Source of the DNA: Capilliphycus robustus
GTDB taxonomy: Bacteria > Cyanobacteriota > Cyanobacteriia > Cyanobacteriales > Microcoleaceae
Length of the DNA: 64,000 nucleotides
Reading direction: 5' to 3'
NCBI RefSeq assembly: GCF_034932365.1
Contig: NZ_JAYGHR010000081.1
Coordinates: 1-64,000, forward strand
Numbering within the stretch: position 1 is the stretch's first letter; every line of letters starts with the position of its first letter. Under the pieces are notes generated by a model. It saw only the letters and a program-made list of their open reading frames with translations. It had not been told where the DNA came from and made no database searches. Below are positions 45,015 through 54,464 of the stretch, in pieces. The translations under genes were made by a program, and so were the position numbers.

Positions 45015-46250
45015 GATTTGATAGCTGTTTTAATGCAGATTTTAGAATGTTTTTGGCGGCGTTTTCATCCCGGTCTGCTACATACCCACAGTGAGGACAT
45101 TTGTGAGTCCGGGTGCTGAGAGTTTTGACAACCTTCTCACCGCAGTTTGAACAATTTTGAGACGTGTATGCAGGTTCAACGGCAATCACCGGAACCCCAT
45201 AAATTCTCCCAAAATATTCCAACCATTCTCTAAATCTGTACCAAGCAGCATCGTTAATTGACTTGGCTAAATGATGATTTTTAACCATGTTCCGTATCCG
45301 TAGATTTTCTATCGCTACCAAGTCGTTAGACTGTATGACGTGTTGGGCCTGTTTACAAACCAAATCATTACGTCTGCGTGAAACTCTTAGATGCGCCCTA
45401 CCTAACCGATTCCTGGCTTTTTTACGGTTTTGGCTTCCCTTTTTTTTTCGAGATAATCGACGTTGCAGCTTTTTAATTCGTCGCTCATCTTTTCTTAGAA
45501 AACGGGGATTCTCTACCTGTTTACCTGTTGAATCAGTGTAGAAATGGTTTAAACCGACATCCAAACCTGTTTGTTTGTTACTGAGTTCTTTGTTTTCCTC
45601 CCTTTCATGGTCTATCAAAAATTGAGCATAGTAACCATCGTGCCTTCTAATCACCCTAACCCGTTTAATTTGTTGGAGTTGATAGAAGTGCAAATCTCGA
45701 CTTCCCCAAAGCTTAAATGTCCCCGCTTGAAACTTGTCGGAAAAGGTTAAATAGCGTCTATCCTCTGAAAGTTTCCAGCCCGAAGTTTTGTACTCAACTG
45801 ATGCTCGGACTTGGTACTTTTTAAATTGGGGAAAGCCTTTTCGACCTGGTATTTTTTTCCGACAATTTTGATAAAATCGTTCAATTTAAAACAGATAGGA
45901 TAAGGATTTAACGGATTAAGCTATCTGTGAGATGCCAAGATCTATGCGTTTTACAGTTAAGTTAATCCGTTCTTCCGCTTCTCTATCGGTTTTTAAATGG
46001 ATGCCCATGCTCTCTCTGCGTGTGCTTGTCGAGCCATAGAATTGAGTTGGTTTACCCAGGGAAAACTCCGATTGTCTGACAACAGTTTGCAGTAGGTATA
46101 AGCATCGTTACGACTTTTGATTTGACCGTCTATCCATGCTTTAATGATGCTATTGCGAACGAAACGACCAGTACGAATAGCTTCATCTAACTTTTTGTAC
46201 TGGGCAACAGTTCCTTGTAGCTTCATTTCATAGACAATCATGTTTATCAT
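44995..46250 (-). pseudogene. tnpB: TnpB RNA-guided nuclease interrupted by a MITE-like insert
   Basis: Two coding parts. The N-terminal part (46250 down to 45993) begins MINMIVYEMKLQGTVAQYKK and ends AERAWASI at a stop provided by the insert's TTTAAA. The C-terminal part resumes after the insert as IERFYQNCRKKIPGRKGFPQ and runs to 44995, with RuvC Asp (GLDVGLNHF), Glu (VAIENLRIRN), zinc finger (CSNCG, CPHCG) and Asp (ADRDENAAKN). Deleting the insert with one AT restores ASIERFYQNC in one frame, giving a TnpB of about 380 residues. The largest open frame alone starts at 45693. Confidence 0.88.
45886..45996. mobile_element. MITE-like element, copy B, inside tnpB
   Basis: A 111-bp insert with imperfect terminal inverted repeats TTAAAACAGATA and TATCGGTTTTTAA, flanked by an AT dinucleotide on both sides (45884-45885 and 45997-45998). 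Inner arms AACGGATTAA and TTAATCCGTT are perfectly complementary. It has no coding capacity. The AT duplication and restored host reading frame support true insertion. Confidence 0.8.
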
Positions 46251-46383
46251 TGTCGCTCCACGATAAGTTATTGTAGCATACAATAATCCGTCGTGAACGA
46301 CGGGGCTTTAAACCTGTTTTTTATTGGTAAAAAGACTAATTCAAACACTATCTGTACCTCGCAGACGCGCAAATTAAACAACA

Positions 46384-46508
46384 ATAATCGGCGGGCATCC
46401 TGACTCTGAAACTTAATATAAGCCTCATCACAGTTGCGGGACAGCGACGGATTTGCACCGAACTTTCCCCCTTGCGTCTAATGACTGCTCCCCATTAGAA
46501 CCGATAAG
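46384..46508 (-). promoter_or_regulatory. Cobalamin (B12) riboswitch
   Basis: On the minus strand the class hallmarks run in order: GGGGGAAAGTTCGGTGCAAATCC (46484 down to 46451; shown in pieces GGGAAAG, GGTGCAAATCC), then GCTGTCCCGCAACTGTGATGA (46446-46425, pieces GCTGTCCCGCAACTGTGA), then AGTCAGGATGCCCGCC (46405-46391), the B12 box region. Its direction is toward lower coordinates. The next features downstream are the tnpB element and then the DUF1636 gene about 1.8 kb away. Confidence 0.93.
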
Positions 46509-46596
46509 CTGAATGATATCATAAAAATCCCAAAATGAGATCGAAAGATTGAAAACGATAAAATTGAAGCAACACCCTAGAAAGAGAAGTGTCGTT

Positions 46597-47289
46597 ATGG
46601 CGAACCCACTTAAATCCCAAACTATTTTAACCTCTATTCCTCCTTTGGAAAATGGCGATCGCTTAACTCGCCCCGAATTTGAACGACGTTACAATCAAAT
46701 GCCCAATATTAAAGCCGAATTAATTGAAGGAGTCGTATATATGGCATCCCCTTTGCGACATAAACAGCAGGTCAAACCCCACAGTCAAATTATCACTTGG
46801 TTAGGCGTTTATCAAGCGGCTACTGCGGGTATTGATTTAAGTATTGAACCAACAGTTCGTTTAGATTTAGAGAATGAACCCCAACCCGATGGAGTGTTAT
46901 TAATTGAAGCTGAAAAAGGCGGAAAAACTCAAATCACTGAGGAGGGTTATCTTGTCGGTTCACCCGAATTAATAGTAGAAATTGCCGCCAGTAGTGTATC
47001 TATTGATTTAGGAGATAAAAAACGAGTTTATCGACGCAATGGAGTACAAGAATATCTCGTTTGGCAATCCTATGAAAATCAATTCAATTGGTTTGTGTTA
47101 GAAAACGGAGAATATATTCAGTTGCAACCTGATGATGCAGGTATTATTCGCAGTCGTGTTTTTCCGGGGTTATGGTTAGCAGTGAATGAGTTATTAGCCG
47201 GGAACATGAAACAAGTTTTACAAGTATTGCAAAGGGGGTTAGAAAGCGTTGAACATCAAGCCTTTGTTGAACAGTTAGCACAGCGTTAA
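46597..47289 (+). CDS. Uma2-family (DUF820) putative endonuclease
   Basis: A 230-residue member of the very large cyanobacterial Uma2/DUF820 family with a PD-(D/E)xK nuclease fold. The key elements are LIEGVVYMAS, QPDGVLLIE (Asp), LIVEIAASSVSIDLGDKKRVYRRNGVQEY read in pieces as LIVEIAASS (Glu) and GDKKRVYRRNG, and YLVW. Function in vivo is unknown. The ATG at 46597 is preceded by AAAGAGAAG and is preferred over a TTG at 46549. It is divergent from the riboswitch transcript. Confidence 0.85.
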   Translation: MANPLKSQTILTSIPPLENGDRLTRPEFERRYNQMPNIKAELIEGVVYMASPLRHKQQVKPHSQIITWLGVYQAATAGIDLSIEPTVRLDLENEPQPDGVLLIEAEKGGKTQITEEGYLVGSPELIVEIAASSVSIDLGDKKRVYRRNGVQEYLVWQSYENQFNWFVLENGEYIQLQPDDAGIIRSRVFPGLWLAVNELLAGNMKQVLQVLQRGLESVEHQAFVEQLAQR

Positions 47290-47293
47290 TTTT

Positions 47294-47773
47294 TCAGACT
47301 TTAGAGAATGGAACCCATTTCAAAAAACATCGATTTCCCTGTTTTTCCGTAATTTCAGCACCCAAACGTTGATAAAAATTCAATCCGCGAATATTTCGAC
47401 TATCTGCATTCCAGGCCAGATGAGTACAATCATTTTCTATCGCAATTTCAGCCAGATGATTCATTAACATTAACCCCGCACCCTGACTCCTGCTATCTTC
47501 GTCAATATACAAATCATCTAACCAAATACTCGGCTGACCCATATAGGAGGAATATCTAAAAGCATACAACGCAAAGCCGATTTCCCGTTCAAAGTTCTCG
47601 ACAAATACAACGTAAGAAAAAGGAATTTTCCCAAATAGGGTTTTGCGAATTTTGTCTTCAGAAACTTTCAACACACCCGAAAACCCCCCAATATTACGAT
47701 CAAACTCTGACTTCTTCTGAATAAACGAAAAAATCAGCGAAACATCCTCTACAGTAGCCGATCTAATATTCAT
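47294..47773 (-). CDS. GNAT-family N-acetyltransferase
   Basis: A 159-residue GNAT enzyme: start MNIRSATVEDVSLIFSFI, strand SIWLDDLYIDEDSRSQGAG with the acetyl-CoA loop (R/Q-x-x-G-x-G/A as RSQGAG), and AWNADSRNIRGLNFYQRLGAE typical of the spermidine/thialysine acetyltransferase branch. The start ATG lies two bases after the recG stop, so the two are probably co-transcribed and may be translationally coupled. Confidence 0.87.
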   Translation of the reverse strand: MNIRSATVEDVSLIFSFIQKKSEFDRNIGGFSGVLKVSEDKIRKTLFGKIPFSYVVFVENFEREIGFALYAFRYSSYMGQPSIWLDDLYIDEDSRSQGAGLMLMNHLAEIAIENDCTHLAWNADSRNIRGLNFYQRLGAEITEKQGNRCFLKWVPFSKV

Positions 47774-47775
47774 AT

Positions 47776-50265
47776 TTAAGTCAAAATAGAACCCCCTAAC
47801 ATTCGTTGATACCGTCGGTTTAACTCCTGCTGCATTAACGGCCAACGGTTTAACGTTTCATCCTTTTCTATCACTTTTTGCGCCGCATCTCTTGCCAATT
47901 CTAACACCTCCCGATCTTCAACTAAACTCGCTAAGACAAAATCCGGTAATCCTGACTGACGAGATCCCAAAACTTGACCTGGCCCCCGCAACTGCATATC
48001 CATTTCAGCGATAAAAAATCCATCTTGAGACTCTGCAAGAACCTCTAGCCTTTCTCTGGCTTCTGGCGTTGAACTTCCTGCCATTAATAGACAAAAAGAT
48101 TTGTGTTTACCCCGTCCAACTCGTCCCCGTAATTGATGCAATTGAGATAACCCAAATCGTTCCGCATTTTCGATTAACATCACCGTTGCATTCGGAACAT
48201 CCACCCCCACTTCTACCACCGTTGTAGAAACCAGAATTTGCGTCTTTTGATCGCGAAATTGACTAATCGCTTCATCTTTTTCCGCACTACTCAGACGACC
48301 ATGTAATAAACCAATTTGAAATTCTGGGAAAATTTTCGTTTGCAGTTTTTGATGTTCCTCCACTGCTGAACGGACATCTAACTTTTCCGATTCTTCAACT
48401 AACGGCAACACCACATAAACCTGTCTTCCCTGCACAATTTCTCGTCGGATTAAATCATAGGCTTCATTGCGTTGTTTCCCCATCAAAATAGTCGTTTGAA
48501 TCGGTTGACGCCCCGGCGGAAGTTCATCCAATTGACTGACATCTAAATCCCCATGTAACGTTAACGCTAATGTACGCGGAATGGGCGTCGCTGTCATCGT
48601 TAAAACATGAGGAGATTCACCTTTTTGTTGCAATTTAGCCCGTTGTTGCACCCCAAACCGATGCTGTTCATCAATCACCACTAACCCCAACCGATGAAAA
48701 TTTACCGTATCTTGAATCAGCGCATGAGTTCCCACTAAAACAGGTAATTCTCCCGTTTCTAATTGGCTGTGAATTTGGCGACGTTTCGCTGTTTTAGTTG
48801 AACCCGTTAACAGTTCAACGCTTAAGTGCATTAAGTTAAACCAACTGACTAATTTTCGATAATGTTGTTCAGCTAAAACTTCCGTTGGCGCCATCAATGC
48901 CGTTTGATATCCGGCTTGAATAGCCGCTAACATTGCCACAACTGCGACTACTGTTTTTCCTGCCCCTACATCCCCTTGAACCAACCGATTCATCGGTTCA
49001 GAAGATTGTAAATCAATCAGAATTTCTTTGATGACTCGTTGTTGAGCATTCGTTAATTTAAACGGTAAAATTTCATCAAACTGTTGAATCAGTTTTCCCG
49101 TCGGAGCAAGAACAGCGCTAGTTGCCGCTTTTTTTTGAGATTGACGTCGTTGTAACAGTCCTAATTGTAGATAGAAAAACTCATCAAATACCAAACGGCG
49201 ACGGGCTGCGGCTAAACAGTCTCTATCTGGGGGAAAGTGAATATTTTGAATCGCATCTTGTACTCCAATCAGTTGATAAATATCCAATAAACCTTGAGGT
49301 AACGTATCTTGCAACTGGCTCGTTGTTGGTAAAACCGATAAAACCGATTTTCTAATTAAGTCAGCACCCACCCCTTCACTCAGGGGATAAACAGGCACCA
49401 CCCGACCAATTTTCATCGAGTCAATTTGCCCCCCTTCTTGGTCTAAAACTTCCAATTCAGGATTATCTAAAGTAATTCCATATTTATTACTTTTCACTAA
49501 CCCCGAAGCCGCGACAATCGTACCCTGTGGGTAGTTATATTTTTGCTTATTTTGCCATCCCGCATTACTATATCTCGGCCCTGCGAAAAAACGACTAATT
49601 TTGAGTTGTCCGGTACTATCCGTTAAGATTAAATCTAAAATCGTTAATTTCTTATTTCTAGGACTGCTAAAACAGTTACACCGTTTAACCTTAGCAATCA
49701 GTGTTACTGTTTCTCCCGGAACTAAATCTCGAATCGCAACTTGACGAGCATAATCAATATGATCTCGCGGATAATAGTATAATAAATCATAAACCGTATA
49801 CAAGCCCAGTTTCGCTAAACGATATGCATTTCTAGGCCCGACGACGTTCTCTAAAGGTTGTTCTAAAGAAGAAGCAGCATTCGGTGATTTCTCAACAATT
49901 GGTAGGGTTTGAATCAGGGAATTTGTCGGAATAGATGCCGGAATTTGTTGACTTCTTTCAGTGATTTCTTCGACTTTTTCACGACAGTCAAGACTTCGCT
50001 GCATTTGCAACAAAAACCGCCTTGTATCATCCAGAAGGTTTTCTCTATCTTGCAGACTTTTTTCTGAATAATTCGCAAACGCATCTACCATTTGTTGACA
50101 GCGATTTTTAGAGTCTCCGGGAACAAGGTTAAAAAGTTCGTTTAAGCTAATATACAAAAACTCGTGAAATTGGTGATGCTTTCCCTGAACATTATTAAAT
50201 CCCCTTTCGGCTTCAACTGCAATTGCTTTTTGTAAACGCTCCCAGTCTGGTTGGTTACTTTTCAT
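47776..50265 (-). CDS. recG: ATP-dependent DNA helicase RecG
   Basis: Branched-DNA helicase rescuing stalled forks. The 829-residue protein has a cyanobacterial N-terminal extension of about 130 residues, a wedge/OB domain (about 150-300), Walker A GDVGAGKT at 431-438, Walker B DEQH (VVIDEQHRFG), motif III TATPIPRTLAL, and the C-terminal TRG region with QLRGRVGRG. It is in the rpsB-tsf-hypothetical-recG order seen in cyanobacteria. Confidence 0.96.
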   Translation of the reverse strand: MKSNQPDWERLQKAIAVEAERGFNNVQGKHHQFHEFLYISLNELFNLVPGDSKNRCQQMVDAFANYSEKSLQDRENLLDDTRRFLLQMQRSLDCREKVEEITERSQQIPASIPTNSLIQTLPIVEKSPNAASSLEQPLENVVGPRNAYRLAKLGLYTVYDLLYYYPRDHIDYARQVAIRDLVPGETVTLIAKVKRCNCFSSPRNKKLTILDLILTDSTGQLKISRFFAGPRYSNAGWQNKQKYNYPQGTIVAASGLVKSNKYGITLDNPELEVLDQEGGQIDSMKIGRVVPVYPLSEGVGADLIRKSVLSVLPTTSQLQDTLPQGLLDIYQLIGVQDAIQNIHFPPDRDCLAAARRRLVFDEFFYLQLGLLQRRQSQKKAATSAVLAPTGKLIQQFDEILPFKLTNAQQRVIKEILIDLQSSEPMNRLVQGDVGAGKTVVAVVAMLAAIQAGYQTALMAPTEVLAEQHYRKLVSWFNLMHLSVELLTGSTKTAKRRQIHSQLETGELPVLVGTHALIQDTVNFHRLGLVVIDEQHRFGVQQRAKLQQKGESPHVLTMTATPIPRTLALTLHGDLDVSQLDELPPGRQPIQTTILMGKQRNEAYDLIRREIVQGRQVYVVLPLVEESEKLDVRSAVEEHQKLQTKIFPEFQIGLLHGRLSSAEKDEAISQFRDQKTQILVSTTVVEVGVDVPNATVMLIENAERFGLSQLHQLRGRVGRGKHKSFCLLMAGSSTPEARERLEVLAESQDGFFIAEMDMQLRGPGQVLGSRQSGLPDFVLASLVEDREVLELARDAAQKVIEKDETLNRWPLMQQELNRRYQRMLGGSILT

Positions 50266-50591
50266 TGTTCCAGTTGAGTAAAAAATAGAAGTTTATCTGA
50301 TTTTATTAATCCAATTAAACGGACTCCAAGTCATTGAAAACTAAAAAATCAAAACATTGGCTTGTCTATCCTTTATAGGGTAACAGCATGAAGCTGTCTT
50401 CCTCTAAAAGTATAGAAGTTTTTAACTTGAAAAATCAAGAAAATTCACTTTTATTTGACATTTTAGGAAATTTTCGCTAAGATAATAGCATAGGCTAGTC
50501 TGGGGTTGTTCGCCCCTACACTTGAACTATAAATCAACACCAGAAAATAGCCCGTTAACCCTTCGCCTCTTAGCTTCTACGGCTTCAGTGT
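50266..50591. other. Intergenic region upstream of recG
   Basis: About 325 AT-rich bases with no supported gene. GTCTGGGGTTGTTCGCCCCTAC (about 50497-50519) resembles the dispersed GTAGGGGC palindromes. recG promoter sequences should lie here, but none is convincing. Confidence 0.4.
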
Positions 50592-51455
50592 TTAAGCGTT
50601 CTGCTCAAACCAACTGGCTCGCCAAGCCGCCTCAGCTTCTAACACAGCCCGTTCTCGTTGTTTCTTCTGATAATTGCGTCCCAGCTTGTTCAACTGAGCA
50701 GAGAGATTGCGAATCTGATGACGTTTTGACATCACGGCTGTATCTGCAAATTCAACTTCAGACAGACGCAGATGCACAGCCATCACACGAGTCACATTAG
50801 AAATCTCCTCGTCCTCGATGTCTTCGGTTTCAATCATCAAGTTCAGGAGGTTAGGCGGACTCGCAACAGTTTGTGCCGAAGTTTCCGCTAGATAAGCCGC
50901 TTCTAAAAGGGCTTCTGGTAATTTTTGGGGGAAAATCTCGGATTTTTGTAAGCATCGGTTGGTATCGCGAGACAGGGTTTTCAAAAAAGCATGAATTGAT
51001 TTTTCCAGCTTTTCTTGCCACAAAGCCAACCGTTCAGGAGAACTCAAGGGCTGCGGAAGAGCCTGTTGAATCAAAAAATCACTAGAGACTTCAACAGATT
51101 CATCTTCGGGGGTGAAATCTTCTTCTAAAGAATCATCGTCCTCTGGTTGTTCCTTCAAAGCTTGAGAGGCGGAGGAAAGTTGCACCAGAGACAGCAACGT
51201 TTTTTGAGCGTTTGTAGCTAACGTTTGCAAATTTTGTTGAAATTTCTGCCGTTGTGAAAAGGAAAGCTTCAGAAAAGATTCTGGATAGCCCTGAGTACAT
51301 AAATGATAACTCGCCAGAATCAACTGTTGGCGAACTGCTTTTCCTAAAGCCGTGAGATAATTTTCATAGGCGTGATCAAATTCATGAGCTAACTTGGCGA
51401 TTGCCTCTTCTAAAGAAGCGAGATCCTCCTCTATGGCTTTAAGCGATCCTGTCAT
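50592..51455 (-). CDS. Conserved coiled-coil hypothetical protein
   Basis: A 287-residue, mostly helical, acidic protein. The N-terminus (EEDLASLEEAIAKLAHEFDHAY) and C-terminus (HQIRNLSAQLNKLGRNYQKKQRERAVLEAE) look like coiled coils separated by a Ser/Glu-rich linker (about 115-140). It is conserved in position between tsf and recG in cyanobacteria as I know them. No domain is recognised and no enzymatic motif is visible. Confidence 0.7.
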   Translation of the reverse strand: MTGSLKAIEEDLASLEEAIAKLAHEFDHAYENYLTALGKAVRQQLILASYHLCTQGYPESFLKLSFSQRQKFQQNLQTLATNAQKTLLSLVQLSSASQALKEQPEDDDSLEEDFTPEDESVEVSSDFLIQQALPQPLSSPERLALWQEKLEKSIHAFLKTLSRDTNRCLQKSEIFPQKLPEALLEAAYLAETSAQTVASPPNLLNLMIETEDIEDEEISNVTRVMAVHLRLSEVEFADTAVMSKRHQIRNLSAQLNKLGRNYQKKQRERAVLEAEAAWRASWFEQNA

Positions 51456-51718
51456 TTCTGCAATTTGATGGAGAAAGCGTCAATATTAAACCGTAAAAAC
51501 TAATCCGTTAGTAGGGTTCAGGTGTCAATTCTTAGCTAGAACAATATTCGGAAAAACTGCCGAATCATTCATTTTCCCAATTCTCAATCCAATTTCCGGT
51601 CTTCTACCTTGAGTCACTGAAATAGCTTAGATTTAAAAGCCCCAATCGCCTCTAATGATAATTTGAATCGGGGCTAATCAAACTTTTTTCAAGGTTATTT
51701 CTGTCCAAAAAACGGTGC

Positions 51719-52348
51719 TTATTCAGCCGTCTCTTCCTCTGCATCAACCCCCTCGCCCAGAATAAAGCGAGAAAAGCGACGCACTTTAATATTTTCTCCG
51801 AGAAGGGCAATGGTTTGTTTAACCAACTCTTCAACCGTAATATTTTGATCGCGAATATAAGGTTGATCCATCAACGCCAATTCTTTCAGACGCTTATCGA
51901 TCCGACCTTGAACGATCTTTTCTTTAATATTATCGGGCTTTCCACCGAGATCATCGCGCTTCATCTCAATCGATTTTTCCTTCTCAACGATATCGCTGGG
52001 AATATTATCAACCGCAACATACTCCACATTCGGACAAGCGGCAATTTGCATGGCTACATTTCGCACCAGCGTTTGAAACTCTTCGCGACGCGCAACAAAG
52101 TCAGTCTCGCAGTTGACTTCAACGAGAACCCCAACGCGACCCCCAGTATGAATATAGCTGCCAACCAGTCCTTCACTGGCCGCACGACCCGCTTTTTTAT
52201 CGGCCGAGGTAATGCCCTTTTGTCGCAGCCACTCGATAGCTTTGGTCATATCGCCATCTGTTTCTTTGAGTGCTTTTTTGCAGTCCATCATACCTGCGCC
52301 TGTTTTTTCACGCAGTTCTTTGACTACTTTTGCTGATATGTCGGCCAT
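51719..52348 (-). CDS. tsf: Translation elongation factor Ts
   Basis: Guanine nucleotide exchange factor for EF-Tu. The 209-residue product starts MADISAKVVKELREKTGAGMM and contains DCKKALKETDGDM and VGVLVEVNCETDFVAR (contacts EF-Tu). It is the short bacterial/cyanobacterial form. It follows rpsB on the same strand, but with an unusually long 480-base gap. Confidence 0.97.
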   Translation of the reverse strand: MADISAKVVKELREKTGAGMMDCKKALKETDGDMTKAIEWLRQKGITSADKKAGRAASEGLVGSYIHTGGRVGVLVEVNCETDFVARREEFQTLVRNVAMQIAACPNVEYVAVDNIPSDIVEKEKSIEMKRDDLGGKPDNIKEKIVQGRIDKRLKELALMDQPYIRDQNITVEELVKQTIALLGENIKVRRFSRFILGEGVDAEEETAE

Positions 52349-52828
52349 TTTTTCCTCTATTCCTTCTCTTGAATTTTTTTGAGTCGCCCTGAGACGAATG
52401 GTAAATGACCTACACCCAATTTTTGGGTTTGAGTCGAAAAAAGATTAAGTTTCTGGGTTCGGCACTATGCGCGAGTCCATCGGTTTTTCAATAGATCCGC
52501 ACAGACCTGATGTTGCTACTATCGCTTTACGTGCTTCGTGTTAAGTGTTGGTACGCACGAATCCCAACTCTAGTAGACCAACATTTTTATGATTTTACCT
52601 CAATTTGAGGTCAACCGTCCTCAAACCGGGCTTGTATCCCGCTTAATTTCGGTCATCAACCCTGTATATAGTAGCACTTTCTACTGATTCAATTTTCGCT
52701 CTATTTCTCTTGCGTCCCCGAACGGGATCAGCATTGTTTGTTACAGGGCGCAAGCCCGAACCCAATTGGCTTAAATAGGTATTTTGCGCCCTTTTATCCC
52801 TCAGAACATTGAGACTGCTGAGTTTATT
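52349..52828. other. Long rpsB-tsf intergenic region
   Basis: About 480 bases with no gene. It holds GGGCGCAAG...TTGCGCCC (about 52745-52793), a spread-out copy of the dispersed GGGCGCAAG palindrome, placed just after rpsB where it may end its transcript. TACCTCAATTTGAGGTCAA (about 52597-52615) forms a hairpin ACCTCAA/TTGAGGT. tsf may have its own promoter. Confidence 0.5.
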
Positions 52829-53644
52829 TTAATCCTCTTTATCGGGATCTTCTTCGTCTTCAATATATTCTTCGTAATCTTCACCTTCTTCGCCGAAGTC
52901 TTCCTCTGCACCATCGTAGTCGTCAGCAAATTCTTCAGCCAGATCTGGATCACCCTCCAGTTGACCGTGACGCCCTTCATAAATGGCATCGGACAGCTTC
53001 CCAACGATTAATTTAATCGCTCGAATGGCGTCATCGTTGGCGGGAATATGGATGTCAGCCAAGTCGGGATCACAGTTCGTATCCAACATCGCAATAATTG
53101 GAATTCCCAACTTTTTACACTCCATAACAGCGTTATGTTCCCGTCGCTGATCGATCATCACCACCGCATCAGGAGTGCGACGCATTTGTTTAATACCACC
53201 CAGGTATTTTTGCAGCTTCTCCAGTTCCCGTCGTAACACAGAAGCTTCTTTTTTGGGCAGATAATCAAGTTGACCGCTATCTTGGCGATATTCTAGCTCT
53301 TTGAGTCGGTCTACCCGAGTTTTGATGGTCGTCCAGTTGGTCAGCATTCCCCCTAACCAACGTTGGTTTACATAATAGGCTCCACAGCGTAGAGCTTCTT
53401 GAGCAATGATACCCGCCGCTTGACGTTTCGTACCCACAAACAGAAATTTCTTGCCTTGTTCAGAAGAAGTTCTAATATATTCATAGGCTTCTTCCATCAG
53501 TTGGGCGGTTTGCAACAAGTCAATGATATGAACTCCGTTCCGTTCTGTATAGATATACGGAGCCATTTTCGGATTCCAACGACGAGTCTGATGTCCGAAG
53601 TGAACTCCAGACTCTAACATTTCAGCGAGACTAATAACTGCCAT
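52829..53644 (-). CDS. rpsB: 30S ribosomal protein S2
   Basis: Small-subunit protein of 271 residues, starting MAVISLAEMLESGVHFGHQTRRWNPKM (in pieces MAVISLAEML, GVHFGHQTRRWNP), with NQRWLGGMLTNW and IPANDDAIRAIKL. A long acidic tail (EEFADDYDGAEEDFGEEGE and so on) extends the C-terminus beyond most bacterial S2 proteins. The ATG at 53644 is preceded by AAAGGAGTTAA; the open frame upstream to 53716 is not conserved. Confidence 0.97.
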   Translation of the reverse strand: MAVISLAEMLESGVHFGHQTRRWNPKMAPYIYTERNGVHIIDLLQTAQLMEEAYEYIRTSSEQGKKFLFVGTKRQAAGIIAQEALRCGAYYVNQRWLGGMLTNWTTIKTRVDRLKELEYRQDSGQLDYLPKKEASVLRRELEKLQKYLGGIKQMRRTPDAVVMIDQRREHNAVMECKKLGIPIIAMLDTNCDPDLADIHIPANDDAIRAIKLIVGKLSDAIYEGRHGQLEGDPDLAEEFADDYDGAEEDFGEEGEDYEEYIEDEEDPDKED

Positions 53645-53783
53645 TTTAAATTTAACTCCTTTCGGGTTAATCCTCCATCCCAGGGTTGATCTCTGACTTG
53701 GATTTGTCAAAAACACCCGAAACCCAGGATGTGTGAATTTTAGACAACCTCTCTATACTAGCAAAATAAGGTCATGTTTAACC

Positions 53784-54452
53784 CTATGGATGAATTTGTT
53801 TGAGAATCACCCGCAGGCGATCATAGTCATCTCGGAGTAAAATACTTAACGTGCGCCCCGCTTCAACCAGCCAAGAGCGATCGCAATTTCGCAGTTGATA
53901 AATGTGGCGAATTGCTGCTGCTGTTAGCGACTCAACAGGCGCTTGACTGACTTGCAGCAAAGTTCTTAGAAAGTCAAATTCCGTGCTGAAATGAATAATA
54001 TCCGCAGGTTCGCAATGATAAACCGCCTGATGAATTTGCGGGGGACGAGGCGGAATATATTGATAAACAGTACCTCTGGGCGGTTCAATGCCATTCGTTC
54101 CTCTAGCCGGAGTCTCAAACCCAATAATCGCCGCTCTAAACTCCGTTTTCAACATTGCAAAAATCTGCGGTTGTTCTTCCCGCAACTCTTGCAAAGATAA
54201 TCCCAACGCTCTAGCCCGATGTACCGAATCAATCGGACAGGTTGTTACATGATACACGATCGCATAAACTTGATTACCCGACTCCTCATCACTCGATTTG
54301 ACCCAACTGCCAAACGGCGGCATTATCGGGAACGTCAGATCTTCCGGTTCGAGACATTGGGCTAAAAATTCGCAAGTTGTCGTCTCAATCACCTCTCCAA
54401 TATGACGGTGATCACGAGTCGTTGTACTAAATTGAGGAAAGGGAAGACGCAT
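53784..54452 (-). CDS. HAS-barrel domain protein
   Basis: A 222-residue cyanobacterial protein. The N-terminus MRLPFPQFSTTTRDHRHIGEVIETTTCEFLAQC (pieces RHIGEVIETTT, CEFLAQCLE) fits a HAS-barrel, a small beta barrel found on HerA-type ATPases. The remainder (FGSWVKSSDEESGNQVYAIV, PRPPQIHQAVY) is alpha/beta with no known enzyme motif. No HerA gene is adjacent. A Met two codons earlier is also possible. The role is unknown. Confidence 0.72.
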   Translation of the reverse strand: MRLPFPQFSTTTRDHRHIGEVIETTTCEFLAQCLEPEDLTFPIMPPFGSWVKSSDEESGNQVYAIVYHVTTCPIDSVHRARALGLSLQELREEQPQIFAMLKTEFRAAIIGFETPARGTNGIEPPRGTVYQYIPPRPPQIHQAVYHCEPADIIHFSTEFDFLRTLLQVSQAPVESLTAAAIRHIYQLRNCDRSWLVEAGRTLSILLRDDYDRLRVILKQIHP

Positions 54453-54464
54453 AAGCAAACTTTT

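Larger units (their letters stand above)
44755..46310 (-). mobile_element. IS200/IS605-family tnpB element, degraded and secondarily invaded
   Basis: A tnpB-only element. The right end near 44770-44790 has the hairpin CTCCGCCGT/ACGGAG, and the left end near 46290-46305 has CCGTCGTGAACGACGG, both typical of cyanobacterial elements. Its tnpB is broken by a 111-bp MITE-like insert, with a second copy at the 3' end. No TnpA is present. The element lies between the cobalamin riboswitch and the DUF1636 gene. Confidence 0.7.
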
